Shown piece by piece: positions 7,155-14,943 of a DNA stretch of 64,000 nucleotides. This DNA is from CAG-390 sp045633005 (lineage in GTDB: Bacteria > Bacillota > Clostridia > Oscillospirales > CAG-272). The position numbers and the translations under genes were made by a program. Location of the stretch: positions 24,773 to 88,772 of the forward strand of contig JAZQXT010000080.1 of NCBI GenBank assembly GCA_045633005.1, read 5' to 3'. The notes beneath the pieces are model-generated. The model saw nothing but the letters and a program-made list of their open reading frames with translations, was not told the DNA's origin and searched no databases. The stretch's first letter is position 1, and each line of letters begins with the position of its first letter.

Positions 7155-7703
7155 TCAGCTTTCGAGCTGTTTGGCGAGAAAGGCGGCGGCGGTCTGCACA
7201 AGCTTCGCTTCAACGCTTCCGTTTTCGGTGCGTATCGCGCCGTCGGCGCAAAGCGCCGCAACGCATCCGAGAACGTCGCCCTCCGATATGATTGGCATCG
7301 CGCAGGTGATATAATGCGAGCCGCCGTCAACTATCGGGGAGAACTTCGCCTCGCCCGCTCTGTAAACGTAGATCCCACGGCTCTCGATGACCGCTTCAAG
7401 CTCGGCGGAAATATGCTTGTCGGCGTACTCCTTGCGAGGCACGCCCGCGGATGCTATAACCGCGTCGCGGTCACAGATGACCACGGACAGCTCACCCGTT
7501 TTGTGGAGAGCCTCGGCGTACTGCGCCGCGAAGGAGTTAAGCTCGCCTATGGGCGAGTACTTTTTGAAAATGACCTCGCCCTCGCGGTCGGTGTAAATTT
7601 CAAGTGGGTCGCCCTCGCGGATGCGCATTGTACGGCGAATCTCTTTGGGTATCACCACACGACCGAGATCGTCAATGCGGCGTACGATTCCTGTTGCTTT
7701 CAT
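7155..7703 (-). CDS. spoVT: Stage V sporulation protein T, AbrB-type regulator
   Basis: 182 residues, close to the 178 of Bacillus subtilis SpoVT. Residues 1-52 are the swapped-hairpin AbrB DNA-binding domain (KATGIVRRIDDLGRVVIPKEI). Residues 57-180 form the GAF-like effector domain typical of SpoVT. In Bacillus it acts in the forespore as a late regulator of the sigma-G regulon. A sigma-G-like promoter is visible upstream. The gene stands alone with SD AAGGAG. Confidence 0.93.
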   Translation of the reverse strand: MKATGIVRRIDDLGRVVIPKEIRRTMRIREGDPLEIYTDREGEVIFKKYSPIGELNSFAAQYAEALHKTGELSVVICDRDAVIASAGVPRKEYADKHISAELEAVIESRGIYVYRAGEAKFSPIVDGGSHYITCAMPIISEGDVLGCVAALCADGAIRTENGSVEAKLVQTAAAFLAKQLES

Positions 7704-7740
7704 TTATATAAATCTCCTTGTTTTCACAGATTTGTAATGT

Positions 7741-7769
7741 TAGTATCTGCAAAACAAGGGGATTTATAC
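7741..7769 (-). promoter_or_regulatory. Sigma-G-like promoter of spoVT
   Basis: On the minus strand GTATA (7765-7769) and GATACTA (7741-7747) are 17 bp apart, one mismatch from the Bacillus forespore consensus GHATR-N17-CATNHTA. The start site would fall about 35 bp upstream of ATG. This agrees with the known sigma-G control of spoVT, but no transcript data are available. Confidence 0.5.
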
Positions 7770-7774
7770 TGCAC
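7751..7774. promoter_or_regulatory. Near-duplicate 23-bp motif at spoVT promoter
   Basis: AAAACAAGGG-GAT-TTATACTGCA recurs at 10957-10979 with 21 of 23 identical bases. Here it covers the putative sigma-G -35 and the spacer. It could be a binding site, for instance for SpoVT itself. Confidence 0.35.
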
Positions 7775-7890
7775 AAATTGACATTTAATCGGATATATAA
7801 TAAAACGAAACCGTGGCATTAAATATCTGCTTGCAAGCTCAACCGCAAGCCGTTTTAAAAACAATATCGCGATAAATCAACAAAACAAAG

Positions 7891-8541
7891 CTAATTTTTT
7901 ATTTCATCATCCAAAGACTTAACTTTTTGGTGCTTGATTCTCCACACAACGAATGGGATATAGGTTGCAATAGGTAACAGCGCGCCTATTATACTGAACT
8001 TTGATTGAATAAGTATATTGTAGATCCCGTGGTAAACTATTGCGGTCGAGAGCAAGCCGAACGTGCCTACGGCAAAAAGCTTTCTTTTCTTTTTCACAAA
8101 GGATATGCCCACTCCGACAAGCAAGGTGCACATACCGTGCATCAATCCCGCACCAAAGGCGCGGATAACGGCGCTTACGATACTAAAGTTAGGATAATTA
8201 AGGAGATGAAAAGCATTTTCAAGAACGGCAAATCCGATGCCGACTGCCATTGATGCAGTAAAAAGCTTCTCCTTTTTATCGGATATAACGAGCGCGTAAT
8301 ACAAGATCGGCAACGCCTTCAAAAGCTCTTCGCTTACCGGAGTTACGGTTACCGTGATGCTGTACCTATCCATCGGCAAAACCCGCAAAAGAAAGCCGTT
8401 GACCTCCGACGCAAATATCGAAACAAAGATTCCGACAAGCATAAATATTATCGGAAAACGCGCTTTCTTTTCCACAAGTACAGCCATCAGCATGATCGGG
8501 ATAAAAATAGACACGAACAAGATATAGATCATATCGTCCAT
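7891..8541 (-). CDS. PrsW-family intramembrane metalloprotease
   Basis: 216 residues from ATG 8541, which follows GGGGTGG; an in-frame longer reading lacks an SD. It is almost entirely membrane helices. The glutamate-zinc motif PVSEELLKALP is at about residues 68-78, followed by GFAVLENAFH and two histidine motifs (LMHGMCT and YHGIYN), the residues expected to bind zinc in the PrsW/Abi-related glutamic protease clan. In Bacillus, PrsW makes the first cut in the anti-sigma factor RsiW. No anti-sigma/sigma pair lies in the window, so the substrate is unknown. It overlaps the upstream membrane-protein gene by 13 nt and is part of the same transcript. Confidence 0.75.
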   Translation of the reverse strand: MDDMIYILFVSIFIPIMLMAVLVEKKARFPIIFMLVGIFVSIFASEVNGFLLRVLPMDRYSITVTVTPVSEELLKALPILYYALVISDKKEKLFTASMAVGIGFAVLENAFHLLNYPNFSIVSAVIRAFGAGLMHGMCTLLVGVGISFVKKKRKLFAVGTFGLLSTAIVYHGIYNILIQSKFSIIGALLPIATYIPFVVWRIKHQKVKSLDDEIKN

Positions 8542-9143
8542 TTTTCCACCCCTTTCCTTGCGAAGATCATCGTGCAAATACAAAGCGTAGCAAACGCTAT
8601 CGCCGCAATAGCCGACGGCACGGGGCGGTCGTAGGCGCCCGACGCAGTTAAACGCAAAAGCTCGGAAAAGCTAAGCAACAACACAAAAACGTTATACGGC
8701 TTTATCGCTTTTATAAAACCGAAATCAAGATCGGGAATAATGGCGTGCTTCAAATTAAAATACACGCAGAAAACGGCGGGGATCCAAACGAGAGCATACA
8801 TGACCTTCGTCGCCGTTGCCACATCCCCCGCTACGGCATTGGGAATATACAAAAGCGCAGCTGCCACGGGCGCTAACAGAGAAACGCGCCTCGCTCGTCG
8901 AGTTTTTGGCGATCCGTCATCAACGATCCCATCAAGCTGTGCGTAGCTTGCCGTAAGGATAAAGAGAAAAAAGCCGATACGACCAAGATACGCCGGAGTA
9001 AAGCCCTCCGCAACGTCTTTGCCGCTGAGTGTTTGACACAAGTGATAAATACTTCCAAGCGCGTGGCTCGCCATTGCCATAGTAATACTTTGCACGCAAA
9101 GCGGCTTCCCTTTTTTAAAAAAATGCTTCAGCCCATAAATCAA
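8529..9143 (-). CDS. Polytopic membrane protein, partner of PrsW
   Basis: 204 residues from TTG 9143, with six or so hydrophobic helices. I do not recognise a named family. The only strong SD (GGGAGG, near 9220-9225) lies well upstream; the frame stays open from there, but the only codon at good spacing is ATC (9210-9212), which would add IEYVELV plus 16 mostly hydrophobic residues. No ATG, GTG or TTG lies in frame between the two points, so the true start is uncertain and may be non-canonical. It overlaps the PrsW gene by 13 nt, implying translational coupling and a joint membrane role. Confidence 0.65.
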   Translation of the reverse strand: MIYGLKHFFKKGKPLCVQSITMAMASHALGSIYHLCQTLSGKDVAEGFTPAYLGRIGFFLFILTASYAQLDGIVDDGSPKTRRARRVSLLAPVAAALLYIPNAVAGDVATATKVMYALVWIPAVFCVYFNLKHAIIPDLDFGFIKAIKPYNVFVLLLSFSELLRLTASGAYDRPVPSAIAAIAFATLCICTMIFARKGVEKWTI

Positions 9144-9253
9144 AGAAATCAGCGTTGCAATTAAGGGAACAAGCTCCGCGATCCACAGGCATACAAGTTC
9201 AACGTATTCGATTTTACCGCACCTCCCATCATACGACGCTGTAGAAATGCTTT

Positions 9254-9289
9254 ATTATATCAAAGACAGGGTTACAAAAGTGTTACAAA
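9254..9289 (-). promoter_or_regulatory. Promoter with tandem TTTGTAAC activator box (1)
   Basis: On the minus strand TTTGTAAC-N3-TTTGTAAC (9271-9289, 11-bp period) is followed after 11 bp by TATAAT (9254-9259). There is no good -35; the box occupies its place. This is the layout of OmpR/PhoB-type response-regulator activation. The same arrangement is at 10917-10952. Confidence 0.6.
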
Positions 9290-9310
9290 TCCCACGAAAA
9301 AGCAAAAATT

Positions 9311-9342
9311 AAAAAAGGTGCAGATTTTTCTGCACCTTTTTG
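9311..9342 (-). terminator. Terminator of the beta-helix gene
   Basis: Stem AAAAGGTGCAGA (9313-9324) / TCTGCACCTTTT (9329-9340) with flanking A and T runs; works for the minus-strand gene ending at 9350. Confidence 0.85.
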
Positions 9343-9349
9343 TGGGGAA

Positions 9350-10870
9350 TTATTCTTCGTCTTTGTTTTCCGATACAGCGTTTACTGCCACGGGAACTGC
9401 TTTTTTCTTATTGTAAGCAATAGTCATGCAGATCGAAACGGCAGAAGCAACGAGTGCGAGGATCGCAACGATCATAGTCAGCGAGCCTTCACCGAAGATG
9501 GAGCCTACGCCGCTTGATGCATCGGTGTCAACAAACTGCGCCGCGCCCTTGTTATTAAAGGTTGCGTCGCCGAACTCGCAATCAATGAAGCTCAGACCCG
9601 CATTGGAAATATTGAAAAAGAAAGTATCCTTAAGGTTCAGCATAGGCTCGCTGTAGCTAAACTTACAGTTCGTAAACGCGCTAGTAACCCCACCTGCGCA
9701 GTTTCCATAAAAAGCAAAGGATCTATTTTTGGAAAAGTCCGAGTCGCTTGCGCTCAATATCGTAGCTTCAGACTCTATCAAATATACCTGATCATTATCG
9801 GCAAAGGTGCACTTTTCCATAGTAAGGTGTCCGGCTTTGGAATTGATCACACAAGTATATTTAAGCGTATTATGACTGACGTAGGTTTCTTGTGCATAGC
9901 CATTCTCCAAGAAACTTGTATTTTTCATGGTGACTTCACTACCGTTCGAGGCATCAATGATAGAAAAGGCAGCCCAGCGCGTCTCGCCGTCATTCGCACT
10001 CGTCAAGCCATTGCCGATAACCTTACAGCCGTCCATCAACAAAGTGCCGTCATCAACGAAAACAGCCGCTCCGTGCGTGCTCCGTTCGAATCCCTGATTA
10101 TTCTCAAACGTTACGTACGTAAAAGCGGCGCTCGCATCCTCTATATAAACGCCTCCGCCATACACGTCGTCGTGCGATGCGTTATTGGAAACACAGCCGC
10201 CATTCATAGTAAGGCTAGCTCCATTATATACCGCAATACCTGCGCCATCGTCGTCATCAACGTTGTTTCCGACAATATTTACGTTGTTGAGAGTCAGCTC
10301 TGAGCCGTCCTGCATATGAATTCCGCCTGCTCCGTTACAGCTCCAACCGCCGGTAATCGTGCCAATTTTCACCTCACCCGCATCCTCGTCGGGCTTGATG
10401 ATCGGATCGCCGCTCTTGCCACCGTTGATGATCACATCGGCGTTATCGTTGATACAGATAACCTCGCCGTCATATTCCCACTTTTTGAGTCCGCGATTGA
10501 TGGTATGACCGTTAAGGTTGATGGTCATTTTTACGTCGCTGGGGACGTAGATAGTGCTGTACTGAAATCCGTCGCCGCTACTGCTTCCAAACTCACCTTT
10601 TTCGTTGGCGTTCCAATCAGCAAGCAGATCGACCGCGATGCGTTCATAGCCATTCTCATCCATATAATCGTGATCCATCGCATAATCGACAGCCTTTTCC
10701 CAGCCATCTTCGAAAGACTTGGAGCCGTCGAGAATGATAGGTGAACCGCCCTTTTTAAGCCCATAGATGCGAATAACGTCATCCGTTGAGATGGTCAAGG
10801 CTGATGCGCCTATGCAAAGCGCGGTTCCAAAAACGCAAAGGATCATAATGAATGCAACAATTTTTTTCAT
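9350..10870 (-). CDS. Secreted right-handed parallel beta-helix protein with C-terminal anchor
   Basis: 506 residues. A signal peptide (MKKIVAFIMILCVFGTALC, cleavage after about residue 24) precedes a region of about 400 residues with repeated short strands rich in Asn, Gly and Asp. It contains NLNGHTI and recurring patterns such as GGGVYIEDASAAF and HGAAVFVDDGTLL, typical of pectate-lyase-like beta-helices. A hydrophobic helix at about residues 463-485 is followed by a basic stop-transfer segment (NKKK) and a short tail, so it would be membrane-anchored with the helix outside. Enzymatic activity cannot be assigned. Its promoter has the same tandem box as the PrsW operon. Confidence 0.75.
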   Translation of the reverse strand: MKKIVAFIMILCVFGTALCIGASALTISTDDVIRIYGLKKGGSPIILDGSKSFEDGWEKAVDYAMDHDYMDENGYERIAVDLLADWNANEKGEFGSSSGDGFQYSTIYVPSDVKMTINLNGHTINRGLKKWEYDGEVICINDNADVIINGGKSGDPIIKPDEDAGEVKIGTITGGWSCNGAGGIHMQDGSELTLNNVNIVGNNVDDDDGAGIAVYNGASLTMNGGCVSNNASHDDVYGGGVYIEDASAAFTYVTFENNQGFERSTHGAAVFVDDGTLLMDGCKVIGNGLTSANDGETRWAAFSIIDASNGSEVTMKNTSFLENGYAQETYVSHNTLKYTCVINSKAGHLTMEKCTFADNDQVYLIESEATILSASDSDFSKNRSFAFYGNCAGGVTSAFTNCKFSYSEPMLNLKDTFFFNISNAGLSFIDCEFGDATFNNKGAAQFVDTDASSGVGSIFGEGSLTMIVAILALVASAVSICMTIAYNKKKAVPVAVNAVSENKDEE

Positions 10871-10916
10871 GTCGTTGTCCTTTCTTATTTTAATTATATT
10901 TTATCGTTTCGCACTT

Positions 10917-10952
10917 ATTTTAACATAGCGGGCGTTACAAAGGCGTTACAAA
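10917..10952 (-). promoter_or_regulatory. Promoter with tandem TTTGTAAC activator box (2)
   Basis: TTTGTAAC-N3-TTTGTAAC (10934-10952) lies 11 bp upstream of TAAAAT (10917-10922) on the minus strand. Spacing is identical to box 1, which supports one regulator for both units. Confidence 0.6.
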
Positions 10953-10956
10953 CTAA

Positions 10957-10979
10957 AAAACAAGGGAATCTATACTGCA
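10957..10979. promoter_or_regulatory. Second copy of the spoVT-promoter motif
   Basis: AAAACAAGGG-AAT-CTATACTGCA, differing at two positions from 7751-7773. It lies between the divergent promoters of the beta-helix gene and the propeller-like gene. Confidence 0.35.
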
Positions 10980-10982
10980 ATA

Positions 10983-11011
10983 TTTACTTTTTTAAGAAGA
11001 TGTGATATAAT
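10983..11011 (+). promoter_or_regulatory. Promoter of the propeller-like gene
   Basis: TTTACT (10983-10988) and TATAAT (11006-11011) are 17 bp apart, 17 bp before the first ATG with SD GGGGGTG. Confidence 0.65.
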
Positions 11012-11027
11012 AAACGAAGGGGGTGAG

Positions 11028-11726
11028 ATGATGAAGAAATTTGTTGGTTTTGCGACTAACGGTGAATATTCAGTCGGTTGCACGGGACAAACGGTTTATT
11101 TATACGACAAAAGCAATAATGATATCGGAAAATTTAAAGATATTATTTACGCCTATGCTCCAATAATTTCTCCCGACGGAAAAATATTCGTCGTTAAATC
11201 GACTGTCGGTCGACTTGCGGTCTATTCGCTTGAAACGTTTTCTCTAATCAAAAAATTTCGTTTTTCAAAGGTCGACGGTGCACAGGACGACGGTTTTTGT
11301 TTTTCGCCCGACGGACGTTTTTTCATAAATATTGAAAGACATCAAGATAGTTTGCATTCCGCCATATCCATCTATAACACATCCGATTTTTCATTGGTAA
11401 ATCAACTTCTTATCGGCGAGGATATGGTGCTTAACTGTATCGAATATGACAAAACAACAAGCTCGTATTACGTTTTGGGCTTTGTTCGAGGCTATGACCG
11501 TGTTATAGATCACGGCTTTGTAGGTAAATTTGAAAACGGTCAAATTAAGAACGTAACTGCCATTTCTAAAAATGAATATGAATTTTACAGATCATATAAG
11601 AGCTTGGAAAAATTCGGATTCACAGAAAAGAAATATGACTGTACGCATATAGATTGTGAGCTTGAAAAGCTCAAGGCAATGAACCATACTCTGGCAAAAT
11701 TGTATGCATATAAAACAGCCGAGTGA
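11028..11726 (+). CDS. WD40/beta-propeller-like cytosolic protein, function unknown
   Basis: 232 residues; two adjacent ATG codons follow GGGGGTGAG. There is no signal peptide. Three or four blade-like units can be seen: YDKSNNDIGKF near 28-38, the turn ISPDGKIFVV near 49-58, FSPDGRFFI near 94-102, and IYNTSDFSLV near 118-127. These SPDG turns are typical of WD40-like or YncE-type propellers, but the chain is short for a closed seven-blade ring. The coding region is clearly more AT-rich than its neighbours, which hints at acquisition by transfer. It is monocistronic. Confidence 0.6.
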   Translation: MMKKFVGFATNGEYSVGCTGQTVYLYDKSNNDIGKFKDIIYAYAPIISPDGKIFVVKSTVGRLAVYSLETFSLIKKFRFSKVDGAQDDGFCFSPDGRFFINIERHQDSLHSAISIYNTSDFSLVNQLLIGEDMVLNCIEYDKTTSSYYVLGFVRGYDRVIDHGFVGKFENGQIKNVTAISKNEYEFYRSYKSLEKFGFTEKKYDCTHIDCELEKLKAMNHTLAKLYAYKTAE

Positions 11727-11755
11727 AGCTCGGTTTGCCGTTGGTATGCAAAAAC

Positions 11756-11783
11756 AAAAAACGGAGCGGGTGCTCCGTTTTTT
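11756..11783. terminator. Bidirectional terminator
   Basis: AAAAAACGGAGC-GGGT-GCTCCGTTTTTT between the convergent propeller-like and PHP genes. Confidence 0.9.
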
Positions 11784-11789
11784 ACAGTT

Positions 11790-12665
11790 TTATTGTAAGT
11801 TGCGTGCGGCGAGGGTGGTATAATACTCGACGGAGACGCGAAGCTCGCCCAAGCCTATGCCGAGGGCGATATTCGGCTTATTCGCTCCGTGAAAATCGCT
11901 TCCGCCGCTTTTCAAAAGTCCAAATTCTTCGGCAAGGGCGTGAGCCGCCGCCGTCTGCTCGGCGGTGAACGTCGAGTAATCCGTTTCGATAGCCGCAAGT
12001 CCGTGCGCTTTTGCTTTCGGAAGGAAAGCACGAAGCTCGTCATAAGTGAGATTCAAAAACGGATGTGCGAGTATCGGCGCGATACCAAAGCTACAGAAAT
12101 ACTCAATAACGGCAAAGGCGTCGGGGCGCGGCGCGGGCTTATAAAAGCCGTGCTTCTCCGAGAGCACACCGTCAAACCCTTCGGCAATGGTAGATATATA
12201 TCCGCACCTTATAAGCTCCTTGGCGAAATGAACTCGGTTTACCGAGCCTTTCTTTCCTGCGCTGACTATGCGCTCGTAGTTTATATCGTACCCCGCCGCC
12301 TTGAGCGCTTTATAAAGCTCAAAGCTCGCTATATCTTTTTTAAGTTGGATATTCTCCAAGTATTCGTTGATCTGTCCGTATTTTTCCTCGGGAACGAAAA
12401 GTCCGACCATATGTATCTCTTTTCCTTCGTACCCCACCGACATCTCAACGCCGACTACCGCCTCAACACCGTATTCACTTGCCGCCTGTGCGAATTCCCG
12501 CGCGCCGCCTATCGTATTGTGGTCGGTGAGCGCAACGGCGGAAAGTGACAGCGCCTTTGCTTGCTTGATGATCTCGGTCGGCGTACAGCTTCCGTCGGAA
12601 TACGTGGAATGCGTATGCAGATCGCAACAGCGTGACAGCGTAATATTGCTTGTAATTTTCATCAT
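11790..12665 (-). CDS. PHP-domain phosphoesterase (TrpH/YciV-like)
   Basis: 291 residues starting ATGATG behind CGGAG. The metal-binding motifs of the polymerase and histidinol phosphatase fold are all present: DLHTHSTYSDG at about residues 15-25, TDHNT near 47-51, an ILAHP motif near 201, and SGGSDFHG near 256-263. The arrangement matches stand-alone PHP proteins such as E. coli YciV/RnaAM, which hydrolyse 3',5'-bisphosphates and short RNAs. The exact substrate is not shown by sequence. Single gene facing the propeller-like gene. Confidence 0.85.
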   Translation of the reverse strand: MMKITSNITLSRCCDLHTHSTYSDGSCTPTEIIKQAKALSLSAVALTDHNTIGGAREFAQAASEYGVEAVVGVEMSVGYEGKEIHMVGLFVPEEKYGQINEYLENIQLKKDIASFELYKALKAAGYDINYERIVSAGKKGSVNRVHFAKELIRCGYISTIAEGFDGVLSEKHGFYKPAPRPDAFAVIEYFCSFGIAPILAHPFLNLTYDELRAFLPKAKAHGLAAIETDYSTFTAEQTAAAHALAEEFGLLKSGGSDFHGANKPNIALGIGLGELRVSVEYYTTLAARNLQ

Positions 12666-12776
12666 CTCCGTTTGCTATTTTATGATATTAGTATACAACT
12701 AATCGCGTTTTTTGTCAACTGCTATGTAAAAAACGAAAAATGAATGCTTAAATGGAAAAATAATTTCAAAAAGTCC

Positions 12777-12805
12777 TTGACTTTGGGGGAAATAGGTATT
12801 ATAAT
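12777..12805 (+). promoter_or_regulatory. Promoter of yceD-rpmF
   Basis: TTGACT (12777-12782) and TATAAT (12800-12805) are 17 bp apart, about 48 bp before the yceD start. Confidence 0.75.
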
Positions 12806-12852
12806 ATGTATTGTCGCTTTTTGTGCCGTCTTATTTTTTGGGAGGTTTTGTA

Positions 12853-13386
12853 ATGCTTATTGACCTGTCAGCATTATTGCGTGGCGAAGTCACGGATATA
12901 GCCCTTGACTTTGACATAACTCCCAATGAAGCGCCGTACGGCATCGAATTTACCGAGGGTGCGCATCTTACGGGGCGTATCGAGGACACGGGCGGATATA
13001 TTCGCCTTAGTGCAATTGCCAAGGTTCCTTACCGCGGCGAATGCGCAAGATGCCTTGATCCCGTCACGGGCGTGCTTGAAGTGAATTTTGAACGAACCCT
13101 TGTCCCCGAAGGCGTTATGAGTGAAGAACGTCTTGAGGAGGAGGCTGACGAGTATCTCGCCATCAGGCGCGGTATGCTCGACATTGACGAGGCGCTTTGC
13201 GAATCCGTATTTCTTGAATTTCCCCAGCGACTTCTCTGCTCACCCGATTGCGGCGGACTTTGCTCCGTTTGCGGTCGAAAGCTTGCCGCCAACGAAACGT
13301 GCGATTGCTCCCCGAAGGAGATCGATCCGCGCTGGGCAAAGCTTCGTGAGCTGCTACGGGATGACGAGAGCACGGACGAGGAATAA
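12853..13386 (+). CDS. YceD family (DUF177) protein
   Basis: 177 residues from ATG 12853 behind GGGAGG. The conserved core GECARCLDPVTGVLEVNFER sits near residues 62-81, and the C-terminal cysteines (LLCSPDCGGLCSVCG) at about 139-153 form the metal-binding signature of DUF177. The family is almost always encoded directly before rpmF, as here. In E. coli YceD affects 23S rRNA maturation; in plants it is required for 23S rRNA accumulation. The Firmicutes protein is presumed to do the same. Confidence 0.88.
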   Translation: MLIDLSALLRGEVTDIALDFDITPNEAPYGIEFTEGAHLTGRIEDTGGYIRLSAIAKVPYRGECARCLDPVTGVLEVNFERTLVPEGVMSEERLEEEADEYLAIRRGMLDIDEALCESVFLEFPQRLLCSPDCGGLCSVCGRKLAANETCDCSPKEIDPRWAKLRELLRDDESTDEE

Positions 13387-13443
13387 GACCACAGCGTAAA
13401 TAATTTTGTTATCAAATGATGTAAATACAGGAGGATTGGTAAA

Positions 13444-13626
13444 ATGGCAGTACCGAAGAGAAAAACATCCAAAGCTCGCAGAGACAAGAGACGCGCAAAC
13501 TGGAAGCTTGCAGTTCCCGGTCTTGTAAAGTGCCCCAACTGTTCGGCTCTCATTAAGGCTCACCACGTATGCCCCGAGTGCGGCATGTACGACGGCAAGG
13601 AAGTAGTCGCTAAGAAGGAAGCATAA
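13444..13626 (+). CDS. rpmF: 50S ribosomal protein L32
   Basis: 60 residues, normal for L32. It starts MAVPKRKTSKARRDKRR and has the zinc-binding CPNC and CPEC pairs (residues 30-33 and 43-46), so this is the C+ zinc form of the protein. SD AGGAGG. It is 57 bp behind yceD in the same transcript. Confidence 0.98.
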   Translation: MAVPKRKTSKARRDKRRANWKLAVPGLVKCPNCSALIKAHHVCPECGMYDGKEVVAKKEA

Positions 13627-13638
13627 GCTTTTCGGATG

Positions 13639-13691
13639 GAATACCGCACGTCGGCGACGCCGAGGTGCGGTATTCGTTTATTTTTATTTAT
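13639..13691 (+). terminator. Terminator of yceD-rpmF
   Basis: Stem GAATACCGCAC (13639-13649) / GTGCGGTATTC (13665-13675) with an inner GGCG/CGCC stem, followed by a T-rich tract. Confidence 0.8.
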
Positions 13692-13705
13692 TAGGAAGTG
13701 TTATA

Positions 13706-14896
13706 ATGAAAGAAAGATTTATTCGCTCGGCGGCGGTTATTGCAGTAGCTTGCCTTTGCATCTTCTCCCTCGCATCCTGCAGTCTTACGGACATTTTCGG
13801 CAAGGACTACCCCGACACTACGCTTGCAACGCAAGCCTCCGACACAACAACAGCCGCACCCGAGACCACGGTAGCAAGACCCGAAAAGCCGAGCCTTATT
13901 GAGCTTGATATGGAAAAATATCTGAGCCTTGATTACAAGGGACTTTCACTCAGCGTAAAGAAGCTCCCTAAAGTCGTAACGGATGATGACGTGAATGCCG
14001 AGATCGAGGGATTGATCAAACAACTCGGCAAATACACTCTCATTACCGACCGCGCTCCCGTAGAGGGCGACACGCTTGAGATAAGCTACGTTGGCACGAT
14101 AAACGGCGAGGAATTTCAGGGCGGAAAATCCGACAAGGCAACCATACTTCTTGACAAAAAGAACAGCGGCTACATCGAAGGCTTTGCCGACGCGCTTTAC
14201 GGCGCGGCGTGCGGAGACACGGTAACGGCAGAGCTTACTTTCCCCACGGATTATTACGAGCATCTCGCAGGCAAGGCGGTCACGTTTAAGATAACCATCA
14301 AGGGAATCTGCAACTTGGAGCTGACCGACGATATCGCCAAGGAAATAAGCAAGGGCGACATAACCACCGCCGCCGATTACAGAACGCACGTAAAGGAATA
14401 TCTGGAGCTTGAGATAAAGCACGCCACCATCGACGAGGTTTACGAGGAGATGTGGGATCTTTTGATAGAAAGAGCCACCGTCACCGAGCTTTACGCACCG
14501 CTTTACGACTTCTACCACGCTGATTTTATAAATTCCATAGTCGAGTATGCCAATTACTACGGCATCAGCTACAACGAATGCCTGAAAACGCTTGGATTTG
14601 ATGAAACCAAGATAGACGAAATGGCGAAGGAAAGCGCGATCGGGGATATGATAATCTACTACATCGCCGCCAAGGAAGGAATCACCGTTACCGACGAGGA
14701 TTGCAAGGAATACCTTGAGGACTACGTTGAATACTACAAGGAACAAGGTATGAACTACACCGTCGAGTCGCTTGAAAAGGAGCTTGAGGACTACTACGGC
14801 GAGGGCTACGTTTACACGCAGCTTTTGTCGGGAGACGTCATCTTTGCCGTTTTTGACAGCGCAACGCTTGTGGAAAAACCTGCGGAAACCGAATAA
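13706..14896 (+). CDS. FKBP-type PPIase / trigger-factor-like lipoprotein
   Basis: 396 residues. The lipobox LASC puts the lipidated cysteine at residue 25, followed by a Thr/Pro-rich linker. An FKBP-like domain spans about residues 100-200, with GDTLEISYVGTINGEEFQGG and the FADALYGAACGDT segment. Beyond it lies an alpha-helical part resembling the trigger factor C-terminal chaperone domain. It is probably an extracytoplasmic folding factor for secreted proteins. Family membership is clear, but client proteins and catalytic activity are inferred. A weak SD (AGGAAG) precedes the start. Confidence 0.8.
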   Translation: MKERFIRSAAVIAVACLCIFSLASCSLTDIFGKDYPDTTLATQASDTTTAAPETTVARPEKPSLIELDMEKYLSLDYKGLSLSVKKLPKVVTDDDVNAEIEGLIKQLGKYTLITDRAPVEGDTLEISYVGTINGEEFQGGKSDKATILLDKKNSGYIEGFADALYGAACGDTVTAELTFPTDYYEHLAGKAVTFKITIKGICNLELTDDIAKEISKGDITTAADYRTHVKEYLELEIKHATIDEVYEEMWDLLIERATVTELYAPLYDFYHADFINSIVEYANYYGISYNECLKTLGFDETKIDEMAKESAIGDMIIYYIAAKEGITVTDEDCKEYLEDYVEYYKEQGMNYTVESLEKELEDYYGEGYVYTQLLSGDVIFAVFDSATLVEKPAETE

Positions 14897-14935
14897 AAGA
14901 AAACGCTTGGCGCATCGCGCCAAGCGTTTTCTTTT
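14895..14935. terminator. Bidirectional terminator
   Basis: AAAACGCTTGGCGC/GCGCCAAGCGTTTT with extended A and T flanks between the convergent lipoprotein and gap genes. Confidence 0.92.
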
Positions 14936-14943
14936 ATCTTTAC

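Noticed and set aside
6935..7330. Reading frame with an RsgI-like DINPS motif downstream of spoVT
   Set aside because: It begins inside spoVT in another frame, runs through four palindromes, has no SD, and the motif is only five residues.
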